A DNA stretch of 64,000 bases from Nicoliella spurrieriana (GCF_023380205.1 NZ_CP093361.1:806001-870000), one strand, 5' to 3'; positions 53,855 through 63,919 are shown, counted from the first letter of the stretch. Notes: generated from the sequence alone by a model not told the origin. Numbers and translations: made by a program.

Positions 53855-55285
53855 ATGAGCCAAGAAGCACAAAAGGACGTCAGTTATGATTTAAACGGCA
53901 AGCCATTTAACCGGCCGTGGTTTATCTTTGTTTTGCTATTCGGTAGCTTTACAATGTCGATTAGCCAATCATCACTGTCCACGGTCTATCCGACCTTTAT
54001 GCGTTACTTCCATATTTCCGCAACCACGGTCCAGTGGTTGACCACGGCATTCATGTTAGTAATGTGTATTATGATGCCGGTTAGTCCCTGGTTATTAAAT
54101 AATATCGGGTTTCGGACCCTATTCATTAGCGTCATTGTTTTATTTGATATTGGATCGTTGATAATTTTATTTGCACCGACCTTTCCGATTATGATGTTCG
54201 GGCGGATTTTAAAGGCGATTGCAGTGGGAATCTTGTTCCCATCCTATCAATCAGTATTACTCTACATTACCCCGAAGGAAAAGCGGGGGTCGACGATGGG
54301 AATGGCTGGATTAGTAATGGGGTCAGCCCTTGCGGTCGGGCCCATTATTTCCGGAGTCGTGCTTAAGTTTACCGACTGGCACGGATTGTTCGTCTTCTTT
54401 ATCGCATCGGCAACGTTGATTTTATTCCTTAGTTTCCATGCGATTAAGGACGTGATGCCCCACAAGCAAAGTAGTTTAGACTACGTTTCGACCTTCTTAT
54501 TAGTTGGGTTTGCCGGGATTTTATACGTAGTTAACATGATTGGAAAGCCGAACGTAAACGTGGGCCAGGCAATGTTGATCTTAGCAATTAGTATCATCTT
54601 CGTAGCCGTCTTCGTTTATCGGCAATGGACAATGAAGCACCCATTACTCCAATTGAAGGTGTTAAAGACCTTTAACTACGACTTATCGGTGCTATTGACC
54701 GGAATTTCATACATTGCATTGATCGTAACGACGATTGTATTCCCACTTTACTACCAAGATATTTTAGGCGTGTCACCATTTATTTCAGGGATGGCATTGG
54801 TTCCCGGAGCCGCATTCCTTAGTTTCTTGAACCCGTTGACCGGAAAGTTAGCCGATCGAATTGGGTTTAAGAAGACGATGTTATCTGGGATGAGCATGAT
54901 CGTTCTGGGGTGGTTATTACTATCGATCATTCCTGGAACGCCAAATATTTGGATCATGATCGTATTAGCAATGTTGATCGAAGGTGGGAACGCCTTTGTA
55001 ATGATGCCAGCCGTTACGTTGGGAGCTAATTCCTTACCTAAGGAAGTGGTTGCTGATGGAACGGCCGTAACGACGACTGCACGGCAAATCTTAGGTTCAG
55101 TCGGAGTTGCGGTCTCAACGTTAGTGTTAACTAACGTTGCCCGTAGTCAACAAGCCAGTGGCGTGTCAGCTGCACTTGCTAACCACAACGCTTACCACGT
55201 TGTCTTTATTACGATGTTCATTTTAGAAGTGGTTGGATTATGCTTAGCATTTATGATTCGGTCCACCCAAAATCAAACTAAATAA
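53855..55285 (+). CDS. MFS exporter, DHA2 type
   Basis: A 476-residue carrier with 14 predicted spans: QSSLSTVYPTFMRYF in span 1, QWLTTAFMLV in span 2, GRILKAIAVGILFPSYQSV in span 4, and GMALVPGAAFLSFLNPLTGKLADRIG. GAGGTG precedes ATG 53855. It is followed by a small membrane protein 14 bp later, probably in the same mRNA. Substrate unknown. Confidence 0.88.
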   Translation: MSQEAQKDVSYDLNGKPFNRPWFIFVLLFGSFTMSISQSSLSTVYPTFMRYFHISATTVQWLTTAFMLVMCIMMPVSPWLLNNIGFRTLFISVIVLFDIGSLIILFAPTFPIMMFGRILKAIAVGILFPSYQSVLLYITPKEKRGSTMGMAGLVMGSALAVGPIISGVVLKFTDWHGLFVFFIASATLILFLSFHAIKDVMPHKQSSLDYVSTFLLVGFAGILYVVNMIGKPNVNVGQAMLILAISIIFVAVFVYRQWTMKHPLLQLKVLKTFNYDLSVLLTGISYIALIVTTIVFPLYYQDILGVSPFISGMALVPGAAFLSFLNPLTGKLADRIGFKKTMLSGMSMIVLGWLLLSIIPGTPNIWIMIVLAMLIEGGNAFVMMPAVTLGANSLPKEVVADGTAVTTTARQILGSVGVAVSTLVLTNVARSQQASGVSAALANHNAYHVVFITMFILEVVGLCLAFMIRSTQNQTK

Positions 55286-55299
55286 AAGAGGGCTTTACC

Positions 55300-55482
55300 A
55301 TGTGTAATTCCAAGTTAGTTTCAGTTTTATTTCTAGTTTTTTATGCGGTTTTGTTGTACTTCTCATTCAATACCGATATGAACGCCCAGATGATTGCAAT
55401 GCGCATGATGGGAATTGGAATGTTCCTAGAAGCTGCGGTGGGCGTTTATTCCGCCTTTAAGAAGCATGATCATAAAAAATAG
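55300..55482 (+). CDS. small two-span membrane protein, 60 aa
   Basis: AGAGGG precedes ATG 55300. Two hydrophobic segments (SVLFLVFYAVLLYFSF and IAMRMMGIGMFLEAAVGVYSAF) are followed by a His/Lys-rich tail (KKHDHKK). It starts 14 bp after the MFS exporter and shares its terminator, so it may be an accessory subunit of that exporter. Family not recognised. Confidence 0.75.
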   Translation: MCNSKLVSVLFLVFYAVLLYFSFNTDMNAQMIAMRMMGIGMFLEAAVGVYSAFKKHDHKK

Positions 55483-55490
55483 GGTCAACT

Positions 55491-55531
55491 AAAAAATCCT
55501 CCTGATGATTAATTCATCGGGAGGATTTTTT
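55491..55531. terminator. bidirectional terminator
   Basis: AAAAAATCCTCCTGATGA-ttaat-TCATCGGGAGGATTTTTT between converging genes. Confidence 0.92.
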
Positions 55532-55533
55532 GC

Positions 55534-57528
55534 TTATGCGTTTGCAGCATCGTTTTTGTAGCGGTTGAACCATTCTAATAGATCTGCGATGCGTTGAATT
55601 CTTAAGTTCGGCAGTCCATTTCTGGAAAAGCCGTGGAATGATTGGGGATAACGAATGTAATCACAGTCGGTGCCGGTCTGCTTAACGGCCGTAAACAGCG
55701 CCTCGCTTTGGTTGGTGGGACAACGCATGTCGTATTCACCGTGTTGAATCCGCACCGGCGTTTTAATGTTGTGGGCGTATTTAAGCGGGGATTTATCCCA
55801 GTAGACCTTTGGAGCATCGGGATCTTCAAAGAGGTCTAGCCCTAATTCGGTCCGGTTGAACCAAAAACCGATGTCACTAGTGCCATAGAGCGCTTGCCAA
55901 TCGGTCACTGGTCTTTGGACGCTGGCAGCGGTAAAGCGGTCAGAATGGCCCAAAATCCAGCTAGAAAGGAAGCCCCCGTACGAACCACCGGCAACGAATA
56001 ACTTAGTGGCGTCTAAATCGGCATAGCGATTTAACGCATGGTCTAAACCAGTTAGGACGTCTGAAAAGTCGTGTTCACCGTAATGGCCGATCACATCTGA
56101 TTGAAAGGCCTGACCGTAGGTGGTCGAACCACGGGGGTTCACGAAGACGACGGCATACCCGTGGTTAGCTAGGGTTTGAAATTCATGGAAGAACGTTTCC
56201 CCGTATGCAGCATGGGGACCACCGTGAATGTATAGGATGACCGGACTCTTTTGGCCGGCAGCAAGGTGGTTAGCGTGAACCGTCCAGCCGTCAAGTTGGA
56301 CGGTTTGGTCCGCAGCTTCATAGGTAAAGTGGTCCACCTTTGCGTATTCATGGTCACGCTCATAACTGGCGTTCGGGTTAAAGATGGTCGTGGCATCCAC
56401 CTGCTCACCATTAATGGTGAGGACCCGCAGTTCGGATGGGAGCTGTGGGTTAGAAACGCTCATTACGATTTGGTGGTCATCAATGACGCTAAAGTCATAG
56501 ATTTCTACGGGTTCATCATAGAGTACGTGGTAGTTGCCAGCAGTTCCCGTAAGCAGGACGCTTCGGCCGTGGTGATAGGCATGAACGACATAGTGATCAT
56601 TATCGAACCATTGAATTGCCTTAGCACGCCGTTGTTGGACAAAATCAGCGACCAGGTTTAATTCGCTCCCACAGTCGTATTGATCATCGGGTTGGGTCAC
56701 GTTGGTCAACTTAGCATCCGCAAATGAGTACAGCCAGAAGTTATTGACCGTACAATTGGGGTGCTCGTTGGTGTTACCAGTCAATGCTAAGTGCTTACCG
56801 TCAGGGGCAAATTGGGCGTCGGAGAAAATCCCACCATCTACGGATGCGGTGATGTAAGTCTCTTGTTTCGTGTCGACGTCGTATAGGTACACGCCCTGGG
56901 TCGGATCGAAGTCCGTTTTTAATTCGGGATGGTTGGCCTTGGTGTAGACGATCTTCGTGTTATCAGCACTGATCGTTTTAATATCAAAGTCATCCTTAGT
57001 GTCCATCAGTGTGATTGTTTCGTGGGTGTGGACATCGAAATAAACTAGTTGGTAGCTTAGATCATTTGGGAGCCAACCGGTCCCATCCAACCGGTTAAAA
57101 ATTTTAGTTACGTGCCTAGGCACCGGAAAATCAGTGGTGGCATACTTGGCCTTAACTCGTGACTTAGCCAGTTTTAAGACCAAAGTTTGTTCATCATTTG
57201 ATTTTTTAATTTGTTGGATGTTATCGCCATGCGTGATTTGTTTGGCAGTCCCACCGGTCAGTGGCATTGCCATGATTTGGAAGTGCTTGTCAGCATCTTG
57301 GTGGAGGTAGAATAACTGATTGCCACAGACGATGGGGTCAACATTGATTCCATCATCCGCCCAGACAGATTTATTCTGGTCTTCATCGACACTGACGATT
57401 GCACTGCGATACTGGTTACTGGCTTCGTCGATGCGATTTTCAACGAAGAAGTAGCGGTTGCCAATTACCGTGGGTTGGGTGATTGACTTTAGTTGGAATA
57501 AATCATGATTAGCAACTCCTGGTTTCAT
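55534..57528 (-). CDS. S9-family peptidase (acylaminoacyl/prolyl oligopeptidase type)
   Basis: A 664-residue cytoplasmic serine peptidase. Residues 1-400 form an N-terminal beta-propeller (for example YLYDVDTKQETYI). The C-terminal alpha/beta-hydrolase domain has YIHGGPHAAYG (oxyanion), the nucleophile in GGSYGG (near residue 515), Asp in HGEYDMRCP and His in SFHGFSRNG. GAGGAGG lies before ATG 57528. It likely degrades short peptides after oligopeptide uptake. It precedes no gene on its strand, and pepO lies just upstream. Confidence 0.92.
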   Translation of the reverse strand: MKPGVANHDLFQLKSITQPTVIGNRYFFVENRIDEASNQYRSAIVSVDEDQNKSVWADDGINVDPIVCGNQLFYLHQDADKHFQIMAMPLTGGTAKQITHGDNIQQIKKSNDEQTLVLKLAKSRVKAKYATTDFPVPRHVTKIFNRLDGTGWLPNDLSYQLVYFDVHTHETITLMDTKDDFDIKTISADNTKIVYTKANHPELKTDFDPTQGVYLYDVDTKQETYITASVDGGIFSDAQFAPDGKHLALTGNTNEHPNCTVNNFWLYSFADAKLTNVTQPDDQYDCGSELNLVADFVQQRRAKAIQWFDNDHYVVHAYHHGRSVLLTGTAGNYHVLYDEPVEIYDFSVIDDHQIVMSVSNPQLPSELRVLTINGEQVDATTIFNPNASYERDHEYAKVDHFTYEAADQTVQLDGWTVHANHLAAGQKSPVILYIHGGPHAAYGETFFHEFQTLANHGYAVVFVNPRGSTTYGQAFQSDVIGHYGEHDFSDVLTGLDHALNRYADLDATKLFVAGGSYGGFLSSWILGHSDRFTAASVQRPVTDWQALYGTSDIGFWFNRTELGLDLFEDPDAPKVYWDKSPLKYAHNIKTPVRIQHGEYDMRCPTNQSEALFTAVKQTGTDCDYIRYPQSFHGFSRNGLPNLRIQRIADLLEWFNRYKNDAANA

Positions 57529-57560
57529 AAGCGTTCCTCCTCTTTACAGTCCCTTTTAAA

Positions 57561-59480
57561 TTACCAGATATTAACTCGGTCCTTTGGAGCTAGGTACATC
57601 CCATCGCCAGCAGTAACGTCGAACGTGATGTAGAAATCGGCAAGGTTTTTGACCTGGACCGTGGCACGGAGTTCGGAAGGGGCGTGGACGTCAATTGAGA
57701 GTAGTAGTTGTTCGCGTTGTTGAGTGGACTTGTTCCGCCAGATGCGGGCCCAATTAATGAAGAATTGGTGTAAGTCGCAATCAGCTTCGGCCTTGGCAGC
57801 CTCTTCGGCACAGCTTAACCCACCGGCATCGGCGATATTTTCCGAAACGGTTAGTTTACCGTTAACCTTGCCACCAGCAAATGGGAGGCCGTCGAATTCC
57901 TTGATCATGTTTTGGGCGAGCTGGTCGAAGTGTTCGTGGTCTTCCTTACTCCACCAGTTGTTCATGTTCCCAAATTCGTCAAATTGGGAACCGTTGTTAT
58001 CAAATGCGTGCGAAATTTCGTGTGCAATGACGGCTCCAATCCCCCCAAAGTTTTCACTTGAAGATTGATCCAAGCCATAAAACGGTGCTTGAAGGATGGC
58101 TGCTGGGAAGACGATGATGTTTTTGAACGGGTGGTAGTAAGCATTGACTGTGTCAGCACTCATTTCCCATTTTTCACGATCGACCGGTTGGTTCCACTTA
58201 CTAAATTGATCTTGAATCGCAATGCGATCGAACGCTTGGACGTTATTGACCAAGGTGCCACCATCCGCTGCTACCTTGACTTTGAACTGCTTGTAAAGCG
58301 GATCGATGCGGTCGGGATAGCCCACTAGGATCTTAAGGGAGTTTAACTTCACGATTGCCTTCTTGCGGGTCGCTTCACCCAACCAGTCATTATTGGTCAA
58401 GCGTTGTTTATAAACGTTGATCATCTTAACGACCATGTCATGAACGTCTTGTTTGGCTTGTTCACCGAAGTACTTCTTACCGTAGTAATCACCGACAACC
58501 TGGCTAAAGGTCCCAGTGGCTAGGTAGTAAGCAGCCCGGTCTTGGCTAGCTGGTTCCTTTTGTCCCGAAATGGCCCGACTGTAGGTTCCACCTAGAACCC
58601 GGAGTTCTTCTGAGAGGAGGTTACTGTACGAGACAACGGTTTTAACGATCATCCAGCTCTTCATGAGCGTGAAGTTGTTATCGTCCAATAGGTCGCTCAA
58701 AAAGGCAAAGTAGTTTGGTTCGGTGTCGATGACCTGATCGGGAGTCTTGCCGATCAATTCAGTGAGGGCGCGCTTTAAGTCCAATTGGTTAGTGGCTTTG
58801 ACAAAGTCGGTAAATTTTTCTGGATTGTAGTTTTTAACCATGTCGGCACTTTCCTCGGCGGACTTGACGTTCGGTGCAATTTGGGCATCGTAGTGCTTAG
58901 CTTCTTCAACCATCGCTTCAGCTTCATCAGCAGAGTAGCCGACTTTTTCTAACAGAGTCCGAACCATCTGGGTGTAGATGGGCATTAACTGCTTGGCAGC
59001 CTGATTATCAGGTTCATAGTAGGTCTTGTCGGGTAGGATCAAACTAGGGGCGCCAGAAAAGAGGGCGTTGACCTTAGCGTTCTTCATGTCCGCATCGATA
59101 TCGAAGTTAAATGGAAGTGGTAATCCAGATAGCATCCAGTCACTGAGTTGTTCGTCGAGGTCTTGGTAGGACTCCAATGCTTCGATGCGCTTTAAGACGG
59201 GCTTGAGTGGTTCGGCCCCCAATTGTTCACGTTGCTTGAAATCAAAGACTAATTGGTAGAACTTCTTGAATTCAGTCATCTCATCATTTGCAGGTTGCAT
59301 TTCACCGTTGGCGAGGGCTTTAAAATCAGCCCGCAACGTTTTTTCAATGCCATCGACTAGGTCCATAAAGCCACCGGTAGAGGAGTGGTCCGCTGGAATC
59401 TTAGCATCCTTTAACCATTCGCCGTTAACGGCCTTATAGATGTCGTCTTTGAGCATTGCAGTATTTACTTCATCACTCAT
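57561..59480 (-). CDS. pepO: M13 metallopeptidase (PepO)
   Basis: A 639-residue neprilysin-type zinc endopeptidase. HEISH (near residue 487) gives two zinc ligands and the general base; ENIADAGGL gives the third ligand; NAYYHPFKNIIVFPAAILQ is the substrate-binding NAY motif; the C-terminal W closes the family core. The start is ATG 59480, behind GGAGGG; an in-frame extension upstream is a chance frame. There is no signal peptide, as in other lactic acid bacteria, where PepO is cytosolic and cuts oligopeptides. Confidence 0.95.
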   Translation of the reverse strand: MSDEVNTAMLKDDIYKAVNGEWLKDAKIPADHSSTGGFMDLVDGIEKTLRADFKALANGEMQPANDEMTEFKKFYQLVFDFKQREQLGAEPLKPVLKRIEALESYQDLDEQLSDWMLSGLPLPFNFDIDADMKNAKVNALFSGAPSLILPDKTYYEPDNQAAKQLMPIYTQMVRTLLEKVGYSADEAEAMVEEAKHYDAQIAPNVKSAEESADMVKNYNPEKFTDFVKATNQLDLKRALTELIGKTPDQVIDTEPNYFAFLSDLLDDNNFTLMKSWMIVKTVVSYSNLLSEELRVLGGTYSRAISGQKEPASQDRAAYYLATGTFSQVVGDYYGKKYFGEQAKQDVHDMVVKMINVYKQRLTNNDWLGEATRKKAIVKLNSLKILVGYPDRIDPLYKQFKVKVAADGGTLVNNVQAFDRIAIQDQFSKWNQPVDREKWEMSADTVNAYYHPFKNIIVFPAAILQAPFYGLDQSSSENFGGIGAVIAHEISHAFDNNGSQFDEFGNMNNWWSKEDHEHFDQLAQNMIKEFDGLPFAGGKVNGKLTVSENIADAGGLSCAEEAAKAEADCDLHQFFINWARIWRNKSTQQREQLLLSIDVHAPSELRATVQVKNLADFYITFDVTAGDGMYLAPKDRVNIW

Positions 59481-59528
59481 ATTAAAAATCCCTCCATTGT
59501 ATAATTGCTTAATTACTTTATAGTATAC

Positions 59529-59564
59529 AAAAAAGCGGTTCACATGTAACGTAAACCGCCTTTT
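59529..59564 (-). terminator. terminator of the opu operon
   Basis: On the minus strand, AAAAGGCGGTTTACG pairs with GTGAACCGCTTTTTT. Confidence 0.85.
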
Positions 59565-59572
59565 GCTAAGGA

Positions 59573-60475
59573 TTATTTATTAACTAAATCATCGATGGAA
59601 TTGATGTTCTTCATGTATTTCGGAACTGCCAATCCGACCCGCGCTCCGTTTAGGTTGACGCCGGCATCATCAATTTGATTTTTATATTGCTTGTAATAGA
59701 TTCCAGAAGTGGTGGGGAGCCATGCTGATACGGTCGCATCCGCAGAGCCCTTCGCCACTGATAACCACATTGGTTGGGCTTCCATTGCCTGAATCGTGGT
59801 CTTATAACCCATTGAGTCTAAGACTTGGGAAATGACGTTGGTGGAAGCAATTTCAGAATCCCAGGCCACGTAGGTCATTTTAAGGGTCTTACCATTTCCC
59901 TTTGGCACGCCCTTCGTCCATTCAGCAACGCGTTTTGGATTCTTTTTGATCCAATTTTTAGCAGCCTGAGCTGGATCGACACCAGCGTTGGTCTGTAGCA
60001 TTACGTCGGACATTTCGGATGGGGTCCAGTGGAATTGACTCAAGAGCTTATAGGCGCCCGGGTCCTTCTTCTTTAAGTTCTTATTGGTAATTGTGTGAAT
60101 CTGTTCGGCCTTGCCATAGACGTTTTTAGGATCCTTTAGAAACTTGATCGGATACTTTTTGAACATCCAGTGGGGTTGCCAACCAGTGATGACGATTGGT
60201 TGTTTGTACTTAATGGCCTTATCCAAGGTACTGGTCATGGCAGCCGTAGAACTAGTCTGGAGTTGCCATTTGTTTTTGGCCAGTGGATATTCCGTAAGTG
60301 CCTTTTGGGTCGAAGCCATGATTCCGGCCCCGGCATCGATCCCGGTGATCGTGTAATTAATCTGGGGACCGAGCTTTTCCTTTGGATTATAAGGAGCAGT
60401 CACACTTTGACAGGCGGTTAAAATGAGGGTGACCAGCATGACTGGGACGATCATCATTAAATGCTTACGCTTCAT
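59573..60475 (-). CDS. opuAC: glycine-betaine ABC transporter substrate-binding lipoprotein
   Basis: A 300-residue lipoprotein: N-terminal basic segment, hydrophobic core and the lipobox LTAC at about residues 18-21. The mature part is an OpuAC-type periplasmic-binding fold with Trp residues (GWQPHWMF, YVAWDSE, QPMWLSV, SAWLP) that would form the aromatic cage for a quaternary ammonium group. Last gene of the opuAA-AB-AC operon, 13 bp after the permease gene. Confidence 0.92.
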   Translation of the reverse strand: MKRKHLMMIVPVMLVTLILTACQSVTAPYNPKEKLGPQINYTITGIDAGAGIMASTQKALTEYPLAKNKWQLQTSSTAAMTSTLDKAIKYKQPIVITGWQPHWMFKKYPIKFLKDPKNVYGKAEQIHTITNKNLKKKDPGAYKLLSQFHWTPSEMSDVMLQTNAGVDPAQAAKNWIKKNPKRVAEWTKGVPKGNGKTLKMTYVAWDSEIASTNVISQVLDSMGYKTTIQAMEAQPMWLSVAKGSADATVSAWLPTTSGIYYKQYKNQIDDAGVNLNGARVGLAVPKYMKNINSIDDLVNK

Positions 60476-60488
60476 TGTGTGGACCTCC

Positions 60489-61352
60489 TTATTTCGATGC
60501 TTTTTGACTACGGTTAAATGCCTGGGTGATCCGATCCAATACGATGGCTAGGATTACAATTGCCAACCCGGCGGTAAACCCAGCTCCGGCATTGTTTCGC
60601 CCAACGGCAAAGTAGACCTGTGAACCTAATCCCATTGCACCGATCATAGAAGCAATTACGACCATTGAAAGGGTCAACATCATTCCTTGGTTGACTCCAG
60701 ACATTAAGGTCGATTTAGCTAGTGGGAGTTCTACCTTGATCAATTTTTGCCAACTCGTGGTCCCAAATGAATCAGCAGCTTCGATTAGGTCACCTGGGAC
60801 TTGCAGCAATCCGAGGTTGGTCATTCGAACGACTGGGGGGAGCGCAAAGATAAATGATGCGATGACCCCGGGCACCATCCCGATCCCGAATAACGCAACT
60901 GCTGGGATCAAGTATACGAATGCAGGCATCGTTTGCATAAAGTCCAAAATCGGCTTGACCACCGCAGCCACCGGCTTACTCTTGGCCATCCAAATGCCCA
61001 GTGGCACCCCAATGATGACGATCAAGAGGCTAGACGTTAATACTAACGATAGCGTTTGCGTCATGTCGCGCCAAAAGCCCTGGTTCCAAATGAAGAGCAG
61101 CCCGATTAACTCAAACGTCATTAGTCCGATGAACTTAGCACCACGCAGCGCGTAGAACGTAATTGCGAGGACCAAGATGATGAATAACCAGATCGGTAGT
61201 AGATCGAACACCCATTGAAAGGCGTTAATGATCGCACCGATAAAATTAGTAATGCCGTTGAAAAAGCCAACGAATTGGGTTAACCAGTTTACGAATTTAT
61301 TGATCCAATCGGCAACTGGGAGCGGTTGGATTTGTGATAGTAATAAGTTCAT
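60489..61352 (-). CDS. opuAB: glycine-betaine ABC transporter permease
   Basis: A 287-residue inner-membrane subunit with about seven spans. The ABC-contact EAA loop is seen as EAADSFGTTSWQKLIKVELPLAKS at about residue 196-219. The N-terminal amphipathic part (WINKFVNWLTQFVG) is usual for OpuAB. It overlaps the ATPase gene stop (ATAATG), so the two are translationally coupled. Confidence 0.93.
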   Translation of the reverse strand: MNLLLSQIQPLPVADWINKFVNWLTQFVGFFNGITNFIGAIINAFQWVFDLLPIWLFIILVLAITFYALRGAKFIGLMTFELIGLLFIWNQGFWRDMTQTLSLVLTSSLLIVIIGVPLGIWMAKSKPVAAVVKPILDFMQTMPAFVYLIPAVALFGIGMVPGVIASFIFALPPVVRMTNLGLLQVPGDLIEAADSFGTTSWQKLIKVELPLAKSTLMSGVNQGMMLTLSMVVIASMIGAMGLGSQVYFAVGRNNAGAGFTAGLAIVILAIVLDRITQAFNRSQKASK

Positions 61353-62545
61353 TATTTAGCCACCTGACTTCCTGAAAGTGATTCGAGAATCGAACTCCGG
61401 ATGATGATTCCGCGGAGCTGCTTTTGATCGTCTAAGACCGCAATTGGCACGGGCGATTTCGAAATGGTCTTGAACAATTCCTTAATCGGCGTGTTCAGGT
61501 CGGTAGTAGGGATGTCCTTACGCAGGGCGTGCCTTAAATCCCGGTCGTTATTTTCGATTAGTTGGTCAACGGCTTGGGCGTCCACTAACCCAATCAAATG
61601 GTGGTCGTTATCAATGGCATAGATACTAGAAATTTCTTCTTCACGCATCCGCCGCAGTGCTAAGCGTGGCCCATCCTTTTCGACGTTGACCGTGTTCGGT
61701 CTGACCATTACGTTTTCGGCCGTTAGGATCTTAGTCCGGTCAACCCCTTGAATGAAGGCTTCAACGTAGTCGTTCTTCGGGTGTTGGAGGATGTCTTCAG
61801 GTGTCCCGATTTGAACGATCTCACCGTCCTTCATGATCATGATTCGATCACCAATTCGAAGCGCTTCGTTTAGGTCGTGGCTGATGAAGATGATCGTTTT
61901 CTTCACTGATTCTTGCAGGTCTAAGAGTTCGTCTTGCATTTCCTTTCTGTTCAATGGGTCCAAAGCAGAAAAGGCTTCGTCCATTAACAGGATTTCAGGA
62001 TCGTTCGCAAGCGCTCTGGCGAGGCCGACTCTTTGTTGCATCCCACCTGATAACTGGCTTGGTAACTCATTGTCATAGCCATGGAGGCCCACTAATTCTA
62101 GTGCTTCGTGCGCCTTTTTGAGCCGGTTTTCCTTCGCAACGCCTTGCACTTCTAGTCCGAAGGCGGTGTTTTCGATAATCGTGCGGTTCGGAAAGAGGGC
62201 AAAGTTTTGAAAGACCATGTCCATCTTAGTCCGTCGAATTTGGCGGAGCTCCTCTTTAGAAGCCTTGGTCACGCTACTACCATCCAGGGTGATTTCACCC
62301 TCGGTCGGTTCTATCAAGCGGTTCAACATCCGAATTAAAGTCGATTTTCCACTTCCGGATAGTCCCATGATGACGAAAATTTCGTTATCATCGACCGTAA
62401 ACGAGGCCTGGTCGACCCCAACCGTACTACCGGTTTCTTTTAAAATATCAGCTTTGGAACGACCATTTTTCATCATTTCCGCAGCCTTACCAACGTGTCT
62501 GCCAAAGATCTTAGTTAAGCCTTTGACTTCAATTTTGCTGGTCAT
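61352..62545 (-). CDS. opuAA: glycine-betaine ABC transporter ATPase with CBS domains
   Basis: A 397-residue ATPase: Walker A GLSGSGKST (near residue 62), Q-loop FQNFALFP, signature LSGGMQQRVGLARAL, Walker B ILLMDEAFSALDP and H-loop ISHD. Residues about 275-397 form a CBS pair, which in OpuA senses ionic strength or cyclic-di-AMP. ATG 62545 lies 6 nt after AAGGAGG. First gene of the operon; salt or osmotic control is expected from the family. Confidence 0.95.
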   Translation of the reverse strand: MTSKIEVKGLTKIFGRHVGKAAEMMKNGRSKADILKETGSTVGVDQASFTVDDNEIFVIMGLSGSGKSTLIRMLNRLIEPTEGEITLDGSSVTKASKEELRQIRRTKMDMVFQNFALFPNRTIIENTAFGLEVQGVAKENRLKKAHEALELVGLHGYDNELPSQLSGGMQQRVGLARALANDPEILLMDEAFSALDPLNRKEMQDELLDLQESVKKTIIFISHDLNEALRIGDRIMIMKDGEIVQIGTPEDILQHPKNDYVEAFIQGVDRTKILTAENVMVRPNTVNVEKDGPRLALRRMREEEISSIYAIDNDHHLIGLVDAQAVDQLIENNDRDLRHALRKDIPTTDLNTPIKELFKTISKSPVPIAVLDDQKQLRGIIIRSSILESLSGSQVAK

Positions 62546-62608
62546 CAAATTCCTCCTTATTGGGTAAAATAATAGATAGGACGGCGGCCCTATCTAATTG
62601 GGTATAAT

Positions 62609-62707
62609 AAAAAAGGGCCGAAATGGGTCCTTTTATTTTGACAGGACGTACGTCCTAATTAGATAAACACTACCTAATAGGTTAAAGAAAATTAAAGATT
62701 ATGTCAA
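62609..62707 (-). promoter_or_regulatory. promoter, palindrome and leader terminator of the opu operon
   Basis: On the minus strand, TTGACA (62702-62707), 17 nt, TAACCT (62679-62684), start near 62672. A perfect 14-bp palindrome AGGACGTACGTCCT (62643-62656) lies at about +17 to +30. It is followed by a hairpin with a T tail (AAAAGGACCC with GGCCCTTTTTT, 62609-62634) before the gene. A repressor site plus attenuator, or a small riboregulator, are both possible. Confidence 0.6.
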
Positions 62708-62770
62708 ATTAGTCACCAAATATTACTAACTATTGGTTAGCTATAAACGTGATAACGTGAGTATGTTAGA

Positions 62771-63919
62771 ATGAATTATAAATTTTTTAAAAACGAGATG
62801 AAAATGATGCAAAAATTAATTGATCGAATTCCCTGGAAGTTAATCTGTGGATTAATCATTGGGAGCATTTTAATCATGGTGGGGGTCATGCACGATGATG
62901 GTTTTTATAAGCAACCAATTATGCAGGTCCAACGCGTGAGTGAGCAACAAACGACCACGACCACCGATGAGTTCCAAAATGCCGATACGCAGACTAACCA
63001 GACGCTTTACGGAGTGGTTTTGAATGGGAAATATAAGGGCCGCCACCTAACGGTTCCAAACACCTATTCCACTTCGACGACGATGGACCATGACTACCGG
63101 GTCGGTGAAAAGGCGTTCGTTGTGATCCACCCCAGTGAGAACTACCGGGCCACGATCAAGGACTACAAGCGCGACGCCCCGGTAGTCGCATTGATCTTAA
63201 TTGCGGTGTGTTTGTTGCTAGTGTTCTTGAAATTAAGCGGATTGACGGCGTTACTAAGCATTGCAATCAACACGATCTTATTCGTGGCGACGGTATTATT
63301 GAACGGGCATAGTCAAGGGACCCAGGTGTTGTGGCTGTTTGCCCTCTTAACGGGGTTGTTTTCGGTGATTACCCTAGTCTTGATCCTAGGGTTTACTAGG
63401 CAAATGGTCGTCACGTTATTGTCCACTTTGCTCGGGACCGCCGCTTCGATCTTAATTGCGCTTGTGGCATTTATGATGACCCACGAACGCGGGGTATCGT
63501 ATGAATCGATGCAATACGTGACCCAACTGCCACGGCCGTTGTTCCTAGCTGAAAGCATGATTGGTTCACTGGGGGCGGTAATGGATGAATCAACGGATAT
63601 CGTGTCATCACTGTTTACGCTAAAACGCGAACGGCCCAATCTTTCCCGCCGGCAGATTTTTCTGTCCGGGCGCAACATCGGTAAATCGATCATGGGCCCG
63701 TTGATCAACGTATTGTTCTTTATCTTTATGGGGGCCACGATTCCAATGGCCCTGCTATTTCTAAAGAATGGTAATACCTGGGGCTATTCGTTCTCAATGA
63801 ATATGTCATTAGGGGTGGTCCAAAGTTTAATTAGTGGGATTGGAATCGTAATCGCAATTCCACTGGCCAGTGGATTGACCAGTTTAATGATTGAAAAACG
63901 GGGAGGCAGAGTCAAATGA
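62771..63919 (+). CDS. YibE/F-family membrane protein
   Basis: A protein of up to 382 residues. It has an N-terminal span, an extracytoplasmic beta-rich domain (residues about 45-135) and about seven further spans containing the family core GSLGAVMDESTDIVSSL and GRNIGKSIMGPL. The start is uncertain: ATG 62771 has no ribosome site, while GAGATG suits ATG 62804 or 62807. The stop overlaps the next gene (ATGA). Function of the family is unknown; it is usually a two-gene unit, as here. Confidence 0.85.
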   Translation: MNYKFFKNEMKMMQKLIDRIPWKLICGLIIGSILIMVGVMHDDGFYKQPIMQVQRVSEQQTTTTTDEFQNADTQTNQTLYGVVLNGKYKGRHLTVPNTYSTSTTMDHDYRVGEKAFVVIHPSENYRATIKDYKRDAPVVALILIAVCLLLVFLKLSGLTALLSIAINTILFVATVLLNGHSQGTQVLWLFALLTGLFSVITLVLILGFTRQMVVTLLSTLLGTAASILIALVAFMMTHERGVSYESMQYVTQLPRPLFLAESMIGSLGAVMDESTDIVSSLFTLKRERPNLSRRQIFLSGRNIGKSIMGPLINVLFFIFMGATIPMALLFLKNGNTWGYSFSMNMSLGVVQSLISGIGIVIAIPLASGLTSLMIEKRGGRVK

